Positions 50,240 to 59,654 of a DNA stretch of 64,000 bases are shown here, piece after piece. How positions within the stretch are numbered: position 1 is the stretch's first letter; every line of letters begins with the position of its first letter. The notes beneath the pieces are model-generated. The model made no database searches. It was not told where the DNA came from and worked only from the letters and a program-made list of their open reading frames with translations. Source of the DNA: Streptococcus sp. 1643 (GTDB lineage Bacteria > Bacillota > Bacilli > Lactobacillales > Streptococcaceae); assembly GCF_006228325.1 (NCBI RefSeq), contig NZ_CP040231.1, positions 1,561,001 to 1,625,000 of the forward strand, read 5' to 3'. A program made the position numbers and the translations under genes.

Positions 50240-51932
50240 GGAACTTCACCCCCAACATCTCATGATTGCTCTTACCAGCTGGTACCATCGGTAAGACCTG
50301 TTCCTTACGAGAAATATCCACCTCGATAAACATCGGCACATCCTCCAGAATAGCCTCTAGATCTTTTTCTATAGTTTCTGGATTGTCAAATTTATAATTT
50401 TTGATGCCGTAGGCCTGTGCCATCAGCTGGAAGTCAGGAAGTGTATCAAAGACTGACTCTGAAGTTCTACCCTCATAGAAGGATTCCTGCCACTGACGAA
50501 CCATTCCTAGTGAGTGGTTATTCAACATGACAACCTTAATCGGTACCTTGTAGATATTTAGGATCGCTAACTCTTGGTTGGTCATTTGGAAACCACCATC
50601 ACCGACAAAAAGGATGACTTCTTTTTCTGGATTGGCAATCTTGGCTCCGATAGCTGCAGGAACTCCGAATCCCATGGTACCCAAACCACCTGAAGTGACT
50701 AACTGACGCTCATTTTGGTAAGGATAATACTGAGCTGTCCACATTTGGTGTTGCCCTACGTCAGTTACGACAATGGCATCCCCATGCGTCAACTCACCGA
50801 TGCGTTCAATAACGGCCTGAGGCTGAACCACACGTTCTTTCTTATCATAAGAACGAACTCGATTCTTGTCCTTAGTGACTTTTTCAATCCACTTTTCGGT
50901 ATTGTTATGAACAGTTGGTTCTGCTAAAAGCATCTGTAAGGCTTTCTTAGCATCCCCCACTACAGGAATATCTGCACTGATAATCTTACCAATCTCAGCT
51001 GGGTCAACATCGATATGGGCAACCTTAGCATTTTTAGCAAAGGTCTTAGGGTTCCCGGTCAAGCGGTCATCGAAACGGCAACCAATACTAATCATAAAGT
51101 CCGCTTCCGTCATTGCAATGTTGGCTGCGAAAGAACCGTGCATGCCTCCCATCCCTAGGAAGAGCGGATGACTCGTTGCAATGGTTCCTTGCCCCAAAAG
51201 ACTAGTGACTACTGGAATTTGGTAACGTTCAGCAAATTCATTGAGTTCCTTAGAAGCTTCCGCATAGCTGATACCACCGCCTGCTAACAAAACAGGTTTC
51301 TTGGCTTTTGACAATTGCTTCAAGATTTTCTTGATTTGCATGTCATTCGGATCAAGCGTCGGTTGGTAACTTGGTAAATTAACTTCTGGTGAATAGATGA
51401 AATCTGTCTCTAGAGCTGATACATCCTTTGGTAAGTCAATCACAACTGGACCTGGACGACCTGTCGTTGCGATATGGACAGCTTCCGTAATGATACGGGG
51501 AATGTCTGCCGTTTCACGGACTTGGTAATTGTATTTGGTAATGGGCATGGTAATCCCCACGATGTCTGCCTCCTGAAAAGCATCTTTCCCAATTCCAGCT
51601 CGCGCAACCTGACCTGTAAAGACCAAAAGGGGAACGCTATCGCTCATGGCATCTGCAATCCCTGTAATGGCATTTGTTGCTCCCGGTCCGCTCGTGACGA
51701 CGGCAACGCCCAACTTTCCAGTTGATTTGGCATATCCTTCAGCTTCGTGCAAACAACCTTGCTCATGGCGTCCCAAGATGTGGCGAATACCTTTAAAATT
51801 GTATATCGCATCATATAAAGGTAAGACTGCACCACCAGGATAACCAAAAATGGTATCAATCCCTAAGTCCCGAAGTGTTTCCAAAACTAGGTCCGACCCC
51901 GTCTTAGGAGATTCTAAACTGATTTTCTCCAT
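50232..51932 (-). CDS. ilvB: Acetolactate synthase large subunit
   Basis: A 566-residue ThDP-dependent enzyme, first common step of valine, leucine and isoleucine synthesis. The start MEKISLESPKTGSDLVLETL is preferred because AAGGGG lies just upstream; an earlier in-frame start at 51977 would be within the -10 region. Visible are FGYPGGAVLPLYDAIY, the catalytic Glu in GRHEQGC, and the ThDP/magnesium motif VGDGGFQMTNQELAILNIYK near 445-465. It heads the ilvBNC operon behind a CodY-like box. Confidence 0.96.
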   Translation of the reverse strand: MEKISLESPKTGSDLVLETLRDLGIDTIFGYPGGAVLPLYDAIYNFKGIRHILGRHEQGCLHEAEGYAKSTGKLGVAVVTSGPGATNAITGIADAMSDSVPLLVFTGQVARAGIGKDAFQEADIVGITMPITKYNYQVRETADIPRIITEAVHIATTGRPGPVVIDLPKDVSALETDFIYSPEVNLPSYQPTLDPNDMQIKKILKQLSKAKKPVLLAGGGISYAEASKELNEFAERYQIPVVTSLLGQGTIATSHPLFLGMGGMHGSFAANIAMTEADFMISIGCRFDDRLTGNPKTFAKNAKVAHIDVDPAEIGKIISADIPVVGDAKKALQMLLAEPTVHNNTEKWIEKVTKDKNRVRSYDKKERVVQPQAVIERIGELTHGDAIVVTDVGQHQMWTAQYYPYQNERQLVTSGGLGTMGFGVPAAIGAKIANPEKEVILFVGDGGFQMTNQELAILNIYKVPIKVVMLNNHSLGMVRQWQESFYEGRTSESVFDTLPDFQLMAQAYGIKNYKFDNPETIEKDLEAILEDVPMFIEVDISRKEQVLPMVPAGKSNHEMLGVKFHA

Positions 51933-51972
51933 TGTTCCCCTTTCTCTTCTCTTAAAAAAATAGCTTGTTACT

Positions 51973-52027
51973 ATCATACCATTTTTTCAAAAATTTTCAA
52001 GGCAAAAGAGTCAATTTTCTGAATTTT
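51973..52027 (-). promoter_or_regulatory. ilvB promoter with CodY-like box
   Basis: On the minus strand TTGAAA (51995-52000) and TATGAT (51973-51978, preceded by TGG) are 16 bases apart. AATTTTCTGAATTTT (52013-52027) lies just upstream and matches the CodY consensus at 13 of 15 positions. CodY control of ilv genes is well established in streptococci. The remainder of the 322-base gap (52028-52200) is AT-rich and shows no gene. Confidence 0.75.
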
Positions 52028-52206
52028 CTATCTAAAAGTGTATTTATGAATCTTTCCCTCATTTTTATTAACTTTTCTACGGAATTAGGAACCTTTATTT
52101 ACTTTAATTTATCAAATTAGATTATTTTCTTTTTGGATAGAATTAGTATTTTTCTCACTTAGCGACCAAATTTGTATACTATATTCAGCAAAAATGAATA
52201 GTTAAA

Positions 52207-52240
52207 GACAAAAAAGGAAGCCACTAAGTGACTTCCTTCT
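52207..52240 (-). terminator. Terminator after fusA
   Basis: On the minus strand GGAAGTCAC and GTGGCTTCC pair with one mismatch around TTA, followed by a T run. Confidence 0.8.
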
Positions 52241-52254
52241 AGAGTGAGGACTGA

Positions 52255-54336
52255 TTAGTCTTCACCTTTGTTTTTCTTAATGATTTCTTCTTGTACTGAC
52301 TTAGGTACATCTTCGTAGTGGTCAAATACCATCATGAAGGTACCACGTCCTTGAGATGCAGAACGAAGAACTGTTGCGTAACCGAACATTTCAGCAAGCG
52401 GAACGTAAGCACGAACGATTTGGCTGTTACCGTGTGCTTCCATACCATCTACACGTCCACGACGAGCAGTTACGTGACCCATAACATCACCAAGATTTTC
52501 TTCTGGAACAGTGATGGTTACAAGCATCATTGGCTCAAGGATAGCTGGTTGTGCTGATTTAGCAGCTTCTTTAAGGGCAAGTGAAGCCGCGATCTTGAAG
52601 GCAGTTTCAGATGAGTCGACATCGTGGTATGAACCATCGTAAAGCTTAGCTTTAACGTCAACCATTGGGTAACCTGCAAGAACACCGTTAGCCATAGATT
52701 CTACCAAACCTTTTTCAACCGCTGGGATAAATTCACGAGGAACCACACCACCGACGATTGCGTTTTCGAATTCGAAACCTTTACCTTCTTCGTTTGGAGT
52801 AAATTCAATCCATACATCACCGAATTGACCTTTACCACCAGACTGACGTTTGAAGAATCCACGTGCTTGAGTAGAAGCGCGGAATGTTTCACGGTAAGAT
52901 ACTTGAGGAGCACCTACGTTCGCTTCCACTTTGAACTCACGACGCATACGGTCAACAAGGACGTCAAGGTGAAGCTCACCCATACCAGAGATAACTGTTT
53001 CACCAGTTTCAACGTTTGTTTCAACGCGGAATGTTGGATCTTCTTCAGCCAATTTTTGAAGTGCGATACCCATCTTATCTTGGTCAGCTTTAGATTTTGG
53101 CTCAACCATCAATTGGATAACTGGTTCTGGAACGTTGATTGACTCAAGGATGATTTTAGCTTTTTCATCTGTCAATGAGTCACCAGTTGTAGTATCTTTC
53201 AAACCAACGGCAGCAGCGATGTCACCTGAGTAAACAGTGTCAATTTCTTGACGGCTGTTAGCGTGCATTTGAAGGATACGTCCGATACGTTCACGTTTAC
53301 CTTTAGAAGTGTTCAATACGTAAGAACCTGATTGAAGAACACCTGAGTATACACGGAAGAATGTCAAACGACCTACGAATGGGTCAGTCATGATCTTGAA
53401 GGCAAGAGCTGCGAATGGCTCTTCGTCAGATGCTGGACGAGTTTCTTCTTCATCTGTATCTGGGTTGATACCTTTGATTGCTGGGATATCAAGTGGGCTT
53501 GGAAGGTAGTCGATAACCGCATCAAGCATCAATTGAACACCCTTGTTCTTGAAGGCAGAACCACACAATACTGGGAAGAATTCAACATTGATAGTTGCTT
53601 TACGGATAGCAGCTTTCAATTCTTCGTTAGTGATTTCTTCACCTTCAAGGTATTTCATCATCAAATCTTCATCAGTTTCAGCAACTGCTTCCACCAATTT
53701 TTCACGGTATTCTTGAGCTTGGTCAAGGTATTCAGCTGGAATATCTTCTTCAAGGATATCTGTACCAAGGTCGTTAGTATAGATTTCAGCTTTCATCTTG
53801 ATCAAGTCGATGATACCACGGAAGTCATCTTCAGCACCGATTGGCAATTGGATTGGGTGTGCGTTTGCTTGAAGACGATCGTGAAGTGTGCTTACTGAGT
53901 AAAGGAAGTCAGCACCGATTTTGTCCATTTTGTTGGCAAATACGATACGTGGAACTCCGTACTCAGTTGCTTGACGCCAAACTGTTTCAGTTTGAGGCTC
54001 AACACCTGATTGTGAGTCAAGAACAGTAACCGCACCATCCAATACACGAAGAGAACGTTGTACTTCGATTGTGAAGTCCACGTGTCCCGGTGTGTCGATG
54101 ATGTTTACGCGGTGGTTGTTCCATTGAGCTGTTGTCGCAGCAGATGTGATTGTGATACCACGTTCTTGCTCTTGCTCCATCCAGTCCATTTGTGACGCAC
54201 CTTCGTGAGTTTCACCGATTTTGTGGATTTTACCAGTGTAGTAAAGAATACGCTCAGTAGTTGTTGTTTTACCGGCATCGACGTGAGCCATGATACCGAT
54301 ATTACGAGTTTTTTCAAGTGAAAATTCGCGTGCCAT
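52255..54336 (-). CDS. fusA: Translation elongation factor G
   Basis: A 693-residue GTPase that drives ribosomal translocation. G1 is [11 protein letters not shown] (17-27), G2 includes [10 protein letters not shown]3 is DTPGHVD and G4 is NKMDKIG. Domain II to V motifs follow, for example [14 protein letters not shown] and [11 protein letters not shown]. No fusidic-acid resistance change can be judged by eye. It has its own promoter and is separated from rpsG by a terminator and a possible structured element. Confidence 0.98.
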   Translation of the reverse strand: MAREFSLEKTRNIGIMAHVDAGKTTTTERILYYTGKIHKIGETHEGASQMDWMEQEQERGITITSAATTAQWNNHRVNIIDTPGHVDFTIEVQRSLRVLDGAVTVLDSQSGVEPQTETVWRQATEYGVPRIVFANKMDKIGADFLYSVSTLHDRLQANAHPIQLPIGAEDDFRGIIDLIKMKAEIYTNDLGTDILEEDIPAEYLDQAQEYREKLVEAVAETDEDLMMKYLEGEEITNEELKAAIRKATINVEFFPVLCGSAFKNKGVQLMLDAVIDYLPSPLDIPAIKGINPDTDEEETRPASDEEPFAALAFKIMTDPFVGRLTFFRVYSGVLQSGSYVLNTSKGKRERIGRILQMHANSRQEIDTVYSGDIAAAVGLKDTTTGDSLTDEKAKIILESINVPEPVIQLMVEPKSKADQDKMGIALQKLAEEDPTFRVETNVETGETVISGMGELHLDVLVDRMRREFKVEANVGAPQVSYRETFRASTQARGFFKRQSGGKGQFGDVWIEFTPNEEGKGFEFENAIVGGVVPREFIPAVEKGLVESMANGVLAGYPMVDVKAKLYDGSYHDVDSSETAFKIAASLALKEAAKSAQPAILEPMMLVTITVPEENLGDVMGHVTARRGRVDGMEAHGNSQIVRAYVPLAEMFGYATVLRSASQGRGTFMMVFDHYEDVPKSVQEEIIKKNKGED

Positions 54337-54374
54337 GAGGTTTGTTTCTCCTATTTATTTTTAATTTCTATTCT

Positions 54375-54383
54375 ATTATAACA
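54375..54383 (-). promoter_or_regulatory. fusA promoter (extended -10)
   Basis: TGTTATAAT on the minus strand, about 40 bases upstream of the fusA ATG and just after the terminator at 54394-54423. This suggests fusA is transcribed at least partly by itself. Confidence 0.65.
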
Positions 54384-54393
54384 CGATTTTAAT

Positions 54394-54423
54394 AAAAACG
54401 GATAGGCAGGACCTACCCGTTCT
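54394..54423 (-). terminator. Terminator between rpsG and fusA
   Basis: On the minus strand AACGGGTAGG and CCTATCCGTT pair (one G-U) around TCCTG, followed by TTTATT. It can end transcripts from rpsL-rpsG, or act as an attenuator with the structure upstream. Confidence 0.75.
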
Positions 54424-54427
54424 CAAT

Positions 54428-54537
54428 GTTTATCTTGTTTTTGTTGGTTTCAACTTGTAGATAAGTTGAATTGAAGCTAATACTAATCGTTTTAGCTAAT
54501 TTGAACCCGAGCGAGGCCCGGTGCAAAAAAGATAAAC
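54428..54537 (-). ncRNA. Possible structured RNA element between rpsG and fusA
   Basis: GTTTATCTT (complement of 54529-54537) and AAGATAAAC (complement of 54428-54436) could close a 110-nt region by nine perfect pairs. Inside are a GC-rich hairpin CCGGG/CTCGG near 54506-54520 and a 7-bp hairpin TCAACTT/AAGTTGA near 54449-54470. A terminator follows at once. No protein is apparent here. It could be a riboswitch-like or ribosomal-protein-binding attenuator; no known family is recognised, and chance pairing in AT-rich DNA is not excluded. Confidence 0.4.
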
Positions 54538-54612
54538 TGCTTTGTGTTCACGGAACACTGCATCAGTTTCCTATTTTTGCCTTGGGCCTTTACCGCTCTT
54601 GGTATCATTTTA

Positions 54613-55083
54613 TTACCAACGGAAGTGTGCGAAGGCACGGTTAGCTTCAGCCATACGGTGAGTGTCTTCACGTTTCTTAACTGCTGCACCAGTGTTGTTC
54701 GCAGCATCCAAGATTTCTTTTGCAAGACGGTCTTGCATTGTGTGTTCACCACGAAGGCGAGCGATGGTTACCAACCAACGAAGTCCAAGTGTTGTACGAC
54801 GTTCTGGACGAACTTCAACTGGGACTTGGTAGTTAGATCCACCAACACGACGTGCACGTACTTCAAGTACAGGCATTATGTTTTCCATAGCTGTTTCAAA
54901 TACTTCAAGTGCATCGTTGCCAGTAGCTTCTTTGATTTGCTCAAAAGCACCGTAAACGATTGAAGCAGCTGTACCACGTTTACCATCAAGCATAACGCGG
55001 TTGATAAGACGAGTAACTAGTTGTGAATTGTAAAGCGGATCTGGCAATACGTCACGTTTTGGAGCTCTATTTTTACGACTCAT
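54613..55083 (-). CDS. rpsG: 30S ribosomal protein S7
   Basis: A 156-residue primary 16S rRNA-binding protein of the small-subunit head. It begins [19 protein letters not shown] and ends [14 protein letters not shown], both characteristic. S7 is the known autoregulator of the str operon in E. coli by binding its mRNA. The gene follows rpsL by 19 bases. Confidence 0.98.
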
Positions 55084-55102
55084 TTCTCTTTATCCCCTTT
55101 CC

Positions 55103-55516
55103 TTATGCTTTTGGACGTTTAGTACCGTATTTAGAACGGCCTTGTTTACGATCGTTAACACCTGCAGTATCAAGTGCACCACGGACGATATGGTAACGTA
55201 CCCCTGGAAGGTCTTTTACACGTCCACCACGAAGAAGCACCACGCTGTGCTCTTGCAAGTTGTGTCCGATACCTGGGATGTAGGCAGTAACTTCGATAAG
55301 GTTGCTCAAACGTACACGAGCGAATTTACGAAGGGCAGAGTTAGGTTTTTTAGGTGTCATTGTTCCAACACGAGTTGCAACACCACGTTTTTGTGGTGAA
55401 GAAACGTTTGTTTGAACTTTTTTATGACTGTTGTAACCAACGTTCAAAGCTGGTGATTTAGATTTTTCTACTTTTGATTTACGCGGTTTGCGAACCAATT
55501 GGTTAATTGTAGGCAT
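55103..55516 (-). CDS. rpsL: 30S ribosomal protein S12
   Basis: A 137-residue decoding-centre protein. The segments [11 protein letters not shown] and [17 protein letters not shown] carry lysines at the positions whose mutation gives streptomycin resistance, so the sequence looks streptomycin-sensitive at those sites. It is first in the str cluster, after a promoter with a roughly 140-base leader. Confidence 0.98.
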   Translation of the reverse strand: MPTINQLVRKPRKSKVEKSKSPALNVGYNSHKKVQTNVSSPQKRGVATRVGTMTPKKPNSALRKFARVRLSNLIEVTAYIPGIGHNLQEHSVVLLRGGRVKDLPGVRYHIVRGALDTAGVNDRKQGRSKYGTKRPKA

Positions 55517-55614
55517 CTACATTCTCCTGTGTTTTTTTATTTTTGGTGATGATACACTTGGTGACAGCTACCATCTGTGTGTACTTTTGCAACATTTGTC
55601 AGCACGTCCCTGTA

Positions 55615-55634
55615 CACTTTTGAGAGACCAAAAG
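55615..55634 (-). promoter_or_regulatory. Hairpin in the rpsL leader
   Basis: ACTTTTG and CAAAAGT form a perfect 7-bp stem around a 6-base loop, about 20 bases after the -10 box of the rpsL promoter. It may be part of a regulatory leader of the str operon. Confidence 0.4.
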
Positions 55635-55652
55635 TAAAAAGTACCGTCTATT

Positions 55653-55682
55653 ATTGTAACACAATTTTTCCTTCATTGTCAA
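55653..55682 (-). promoter_or_regulatory. rpsL-rpsG promoter
   Basis: TTGACA (55677-55682) and TACAAT (55653-55658) are 18 bases apart on the minus strand. The leader to the rpsL start is about 135 bases. Apart from this promoter, the leader and the hairpin at 55754-55772, the gap of 318 bases holds nothing else visible. Confidence 0.8.
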
Positions 55683-55753
55683 GATATTTTTCATTTTTAT
55701 TCTGATCTTTTAACTCTTTGACACTAGTTCTAACCGCTTTTCTAAACCCAAGA

Positions 55754-55772
55754 AGGAGGCGATTTGCCTCCT
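55754..55772 (-). terminator. Probable terminator after the response-regulator operon
   Basis: AGGAGGC and GCCTCCT form a perfect 7-bp stem around a 5-base loop, about 60 bases downstream of the response-regulator stop on the minus strand. The T tract is interrupted (TTCTTGGG), so strength is uncertain. Confidence 0.5.
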
Positions 55773-55834
55773 ACATTTTAGTATGGATTTCCTTCTATTC
55801 AAGTTATCGTTTCGGAATTTTTTAACCCTTCTGA

Positions 55835-57533
<1,699 letters not shown>

Positions 57534-57537
57534 AGAT

Positions 57538-58272
57538 TTATTTTACCTCAATCCGTTTTTTCAGTTGGATTACCAAGACACCAAAGAAAACTGTATAACC
57601 TAGTACAACCAAGGCAGCAAGAATGTTAAACTCGTGGTGCTCCAAATAAGTAGAGACGACCTGCATCAGTTGATAGGTTGGAGTCAGCTTTCCAATAGAT
57701 TGGAGCCATTCTGGGAAGGAATCCAAGGGGAACCACAGTCCACCTAGAACAGCCAAAGCAATATAGGCAATATTTCCAACAACCGTCATCAGTTGAGCAC
57801 TGGGTAGCAAGCTCACCAAGACCCCCATGCTGATAAAGACCACGCTTCCGATCAGCAAAATAGCACCAATTACCATCCAGTCAAGCCAAGGCAGAGTCAC
57901 TCCACGGACAAAATGACCAACTGAAAAGACAACTGTAATTGATAACAAGAAAGTCAGTAGGGTACTGAACAGTTTTGATACATAATATTCTACCATAGAT
58001 ACGGGAGAATGTTGAATCAATTTTTGCCAGTTGTTTGTCTTATCAGACTCGAGTGTGCTTGGGATACTGAAAAAAGCACTTGACATGATACTAAAGAGCG
58101 TCATGGCAAAAAGATAGGCTTGAAGAGCAATTTCTGGAATATCTGACCCTGACATCATACCAGAAAAGATAAGGTAAAACACACTTGGGAGTCCGATGGA
58201 TAGCAAGTAGTAGACTGCTTGCCGTTTCATCAGAATGATTTCCACTTTCATGAGACTTGTCATATTTTTCAT
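57538..58272 (-). CDS. ABC-2 type transporter permease
   Basis: A 244-residue permease with six predicted membrane segments, of the ABC-2 exporter family. The ATG at 58272 is chosen because AAGGAG lies seven bases upstream; a TTG six bases earlier is the alternative. GGLWFPLDSFPEWLQSIGKLTPTYQLMQ is the typical ABC-2 signature region, read across 175-205. It pairs with the ATPase encoded 12 bases upstream. Such exporters beside two-component systems often give resistance to peptides or other cell-envelope agents; the substrate here is unknown. Confidence 0.9.
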   Translation of the reverse strand: MKNMTSLMKVEIILMKRQAVYYLLSIGLPSVFYLIFSGMMSGSDIPEIALQAYLFAMTLFSIMSSAFFSIPSTLESDKTNNWQKLIQHSPVSMVEYYVSKLFSTLLTFLLSITVVFSVGHFVRGVTLPWLDWMVIGAILLIGSVVFISMGVLVSLLPSAQLMTVVGNIAYIALAVLGGLWFPLDSFPEWLQSIGKLTPTYQLMQVVSTYLEHHEFNILAALVVLGYTVFFGVLVIQLKKRIEVK

Positions 58273-58284
58273 CGTCAATCTCCT

Positions 58285-59160
58285 TTAGTCTTGAGTCGTT
58301 TCGAAGATACTGTCTAAGAGAGTTCGATTGCGAACTTCAATTTCTTCGATCGTGCAGCCCTGTTCTTGCAAGACTTCCCATACCTGGCTAGCTTCTTTGG
58401 TGGTGAAGGAAAGAGCATTTTGCTTGATTTCAAGCTCTTGAACTTGGTCTAAAGTTCTGATAACTTCCTGATAAGTTAGAGGTACCGTAAAATGTTTTTC
58501 TTGTTCTTCACCACGCATAGCATAAGGCGTCGTATCGCGAATCAATTCTCCCTTGTGGAGAACCAAAATGCGGTCAGCCGTATGTTCCACCTCTTCGATA
58601 TAGTGAGAAGAATAGACAATAGTCACACCATTTTTCTTTAACTGATTGACAATTTCCCAAAAATGCTGACGTGTCGAGGTATCCATGGCAGCAGTTGGCT
58701 CGTCTAAAAATAGAATTTTCGGACGACCTATTAAAGCCAACACGAAAGAGAACAAACGTTTTTGCCCACCAGACAACTTGCCCGCTAACTGATTTTTCTG
58801 CTTGTCTGAGAATCTAAGCAAGTCATCAATTTCTTTGTCTGAAAGACTGTTGGGATAAAGTGACTTGAAAAATGATAAAAGTTCTTTCACTTTCAAGCTT
58901 TGAACAACTGCATTTTCTTGGGGCAAGACAGAAATAAGCTGCTTTAATCGAGGATCTGTTGGTGCAAAGCCTTGAATGGCTATCTGACCTGAGCTCATGA
59001 ACTTGTCGCCCAAGAGGCAATCAATCAAGGTTGTCTTCCCTGCTCCGTTAGGCCCGATCAAGGCGACACATTCACCATCGTTGATTTCAAAGGAGATGTT
59101 CCGCAAGATCTCCTTGTCTTTTATTTTCTTACTCAATTTCTCAACTTTAATCACAGTCAT
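58285..59160 (-). CDS. ABC transporter ATP-binding protein
   Basis: A 291-residue ATPase of the antibiotic/multidrug exporter (DrrA/NatA-like) group. Walker A is GPNGAGKTT, the Q-loop is in SVLPQENA, the signature is LSGGQKR, Walker B is KILFLDEPTAAMD, and the H-loop is YSSHYIEE. A C-terminal extension of about 80 residues follows the nucleotide-binding domain. The start overlaps the end of the 64-residue membrane protein gene by 14 bases. Confidence 0.94.
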   Translation of the reverse strand: MTVIKVEKLSKKIKDKEILRNISFEINDGECVALIGPNGAGKTTLIDCLLGDKFMSSGQIAIQGFAPTDPRLKQLISVLPQENAVVQSLKVKELLSFFKSLYPNSLSDKEIDDLLRFSDKQKNQLAGKLSGGQKRLFSFVLALIGRPKILFLDEPTAAMDTSTRQHFWEIVNQLKKNGVTIVYSSHYIEEVEHTADRILVLHKGELIRDTTPYAMRGEEQEKHFTVPLTYQEVIRTLDQVQELEIKQNALSFTTKEASQVWEVLQEQGCTIEEIEVRNRTLLDSIFETTQD

Positions 59161-59341
59161 GAGATTCTCCTTTCAACCACTTCATTCCCATAGGGAAAAC
59201 GACAAAAATCATAAATCCAAAACCCCAAGCACCACGAATGAATTGGCGAAGCAAGGTTTGGTCAAACCACCCAGTAAACATTTCCACTAACCATACCAAG
59301 AGTGACAGGCCGATAAAGAAATAGATGATTGCTTTTTTCAT
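59147..59341 (-). CDS. Small membrane protein (64 residues), second of the exporter operon
   Basis: It begins MKKAIIYFFIGLSLLVWLVE (one membrane segment at about 4-21), then TGWFDQTLLRQFIRGAWGFG and a second hydrophobic stretch (about 42-54) before a basic and acidic end. No family is recognised. The start overlaps the preceding small gene by four bases and the end overlaps the ATPase gene by 14, so it is tightly coupled to the exporter. It may be an accessory or sensory subunit. Confidence 0.75.
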   Translation of the reverse strand: MKKAIIYFFIGLSLLVWLVEMFTGWFDQTLLRQFIRGAWGFGFMIFVVFPMGMKWLKGESHDCD

Positions 59342-59529
59342 TCCTCAAACTCCTTTTTCACATCTCTGACCAATTTCAAACCTTCTCTGACAAGCCAAGA
59401 CATCATTCCAAAGCCAGCAAAGAGCTCCCAAGGAAAATGATAGAAACCCTCGTCCAATCCTGAAAACATGAGATAGGTCATAACTCCTGCTGCTACTAAA
59501 CTCACTGCGACAATCATTTTATTTTTCAT
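59338..59529 (-). CDS. Small membrane protein (63 residues), first gene of the exporter operon
   Basis: The start MKNKMIVAVSLVAAGVMTYL is chosen because GGAGG lies eight bases upstream; in-frame ATGs earlier would place this site inside the gene. It has two hydrophobic segments (about 5-21 and 30-47) and a charged tail (KLVRDVKKEFEE). Unknown family. It heads the operon of two small membrane proteins, ATPase, permease, kinase and regulator. Confidence 0.72.
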   Translation of the reverse strand: MKNKMIVAVSLVAAGVMTYLMFSGLDEGFYHFPWELFAGFGMMSWLVREGLKLVRDVKKEFEE

Positions 59530-59563
59530 TTCTTCTTCCTCCATTTCATACTTCAATTATAGT

Positions 59564-59621
59564 CCTTTGAAGTTAACGGAGCTAGATGCTTCTGTCACTA
59601 GGAAATATGACAAATGTCATA
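59564..59621 (-). promoter_or_regulatory. Promoter and palindromic operator of the two-component/exporter operon
   Basis: On the minus strand TATAAT (complement of 59557-59562 region) lies just before the first gene, with a poor -35. Upstream, TATGACA-AA-TGTCATA (59606-59621) is a perfect 7-bp inverted repeat with a 2-base spacer, about 45 bases upstream of the -10. This is a good candidate for the binding site of the NarL-type regulator encoded in the operon. Confidence 0.6.
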
Positions 59622-59647
59622 AAAAAGAACCGATTTCTCGGTTCTTA
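59622..59647 (-). terminator. Terminator after cshA
   Basis: On the minus strand AAGAACCG and CGGTTCTT form an 8-bp stem around AGAAAT, followed by six T. It abuts the palindrome at 59606. Confidence 0.9.
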
Positions 59648-59654
59648 AAAATGA

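Noticed and set aside
52030..52200. Possible small gene or T-box leader upstream of ilvB
   Set aside because: AT-rich with no good frame; I could not find a T-box motif or specifier hairpin. The CodY-like box explains regulation better.
54490..54520. A tRNA T-arm-like string (GGGTTCAAATT) in the rpsG-fusA gap
   Set aside because: No matching acceptor, D or anticodon arms around it; not a tRNA.
54492..54752. An 86-codon minus-strand frame overlapping rpsG and the gap after it
   Set aside because: Mostly the +1/-1 frame of rpsG; the remaining part lies in the possible structured RNA region and has no own start signal.
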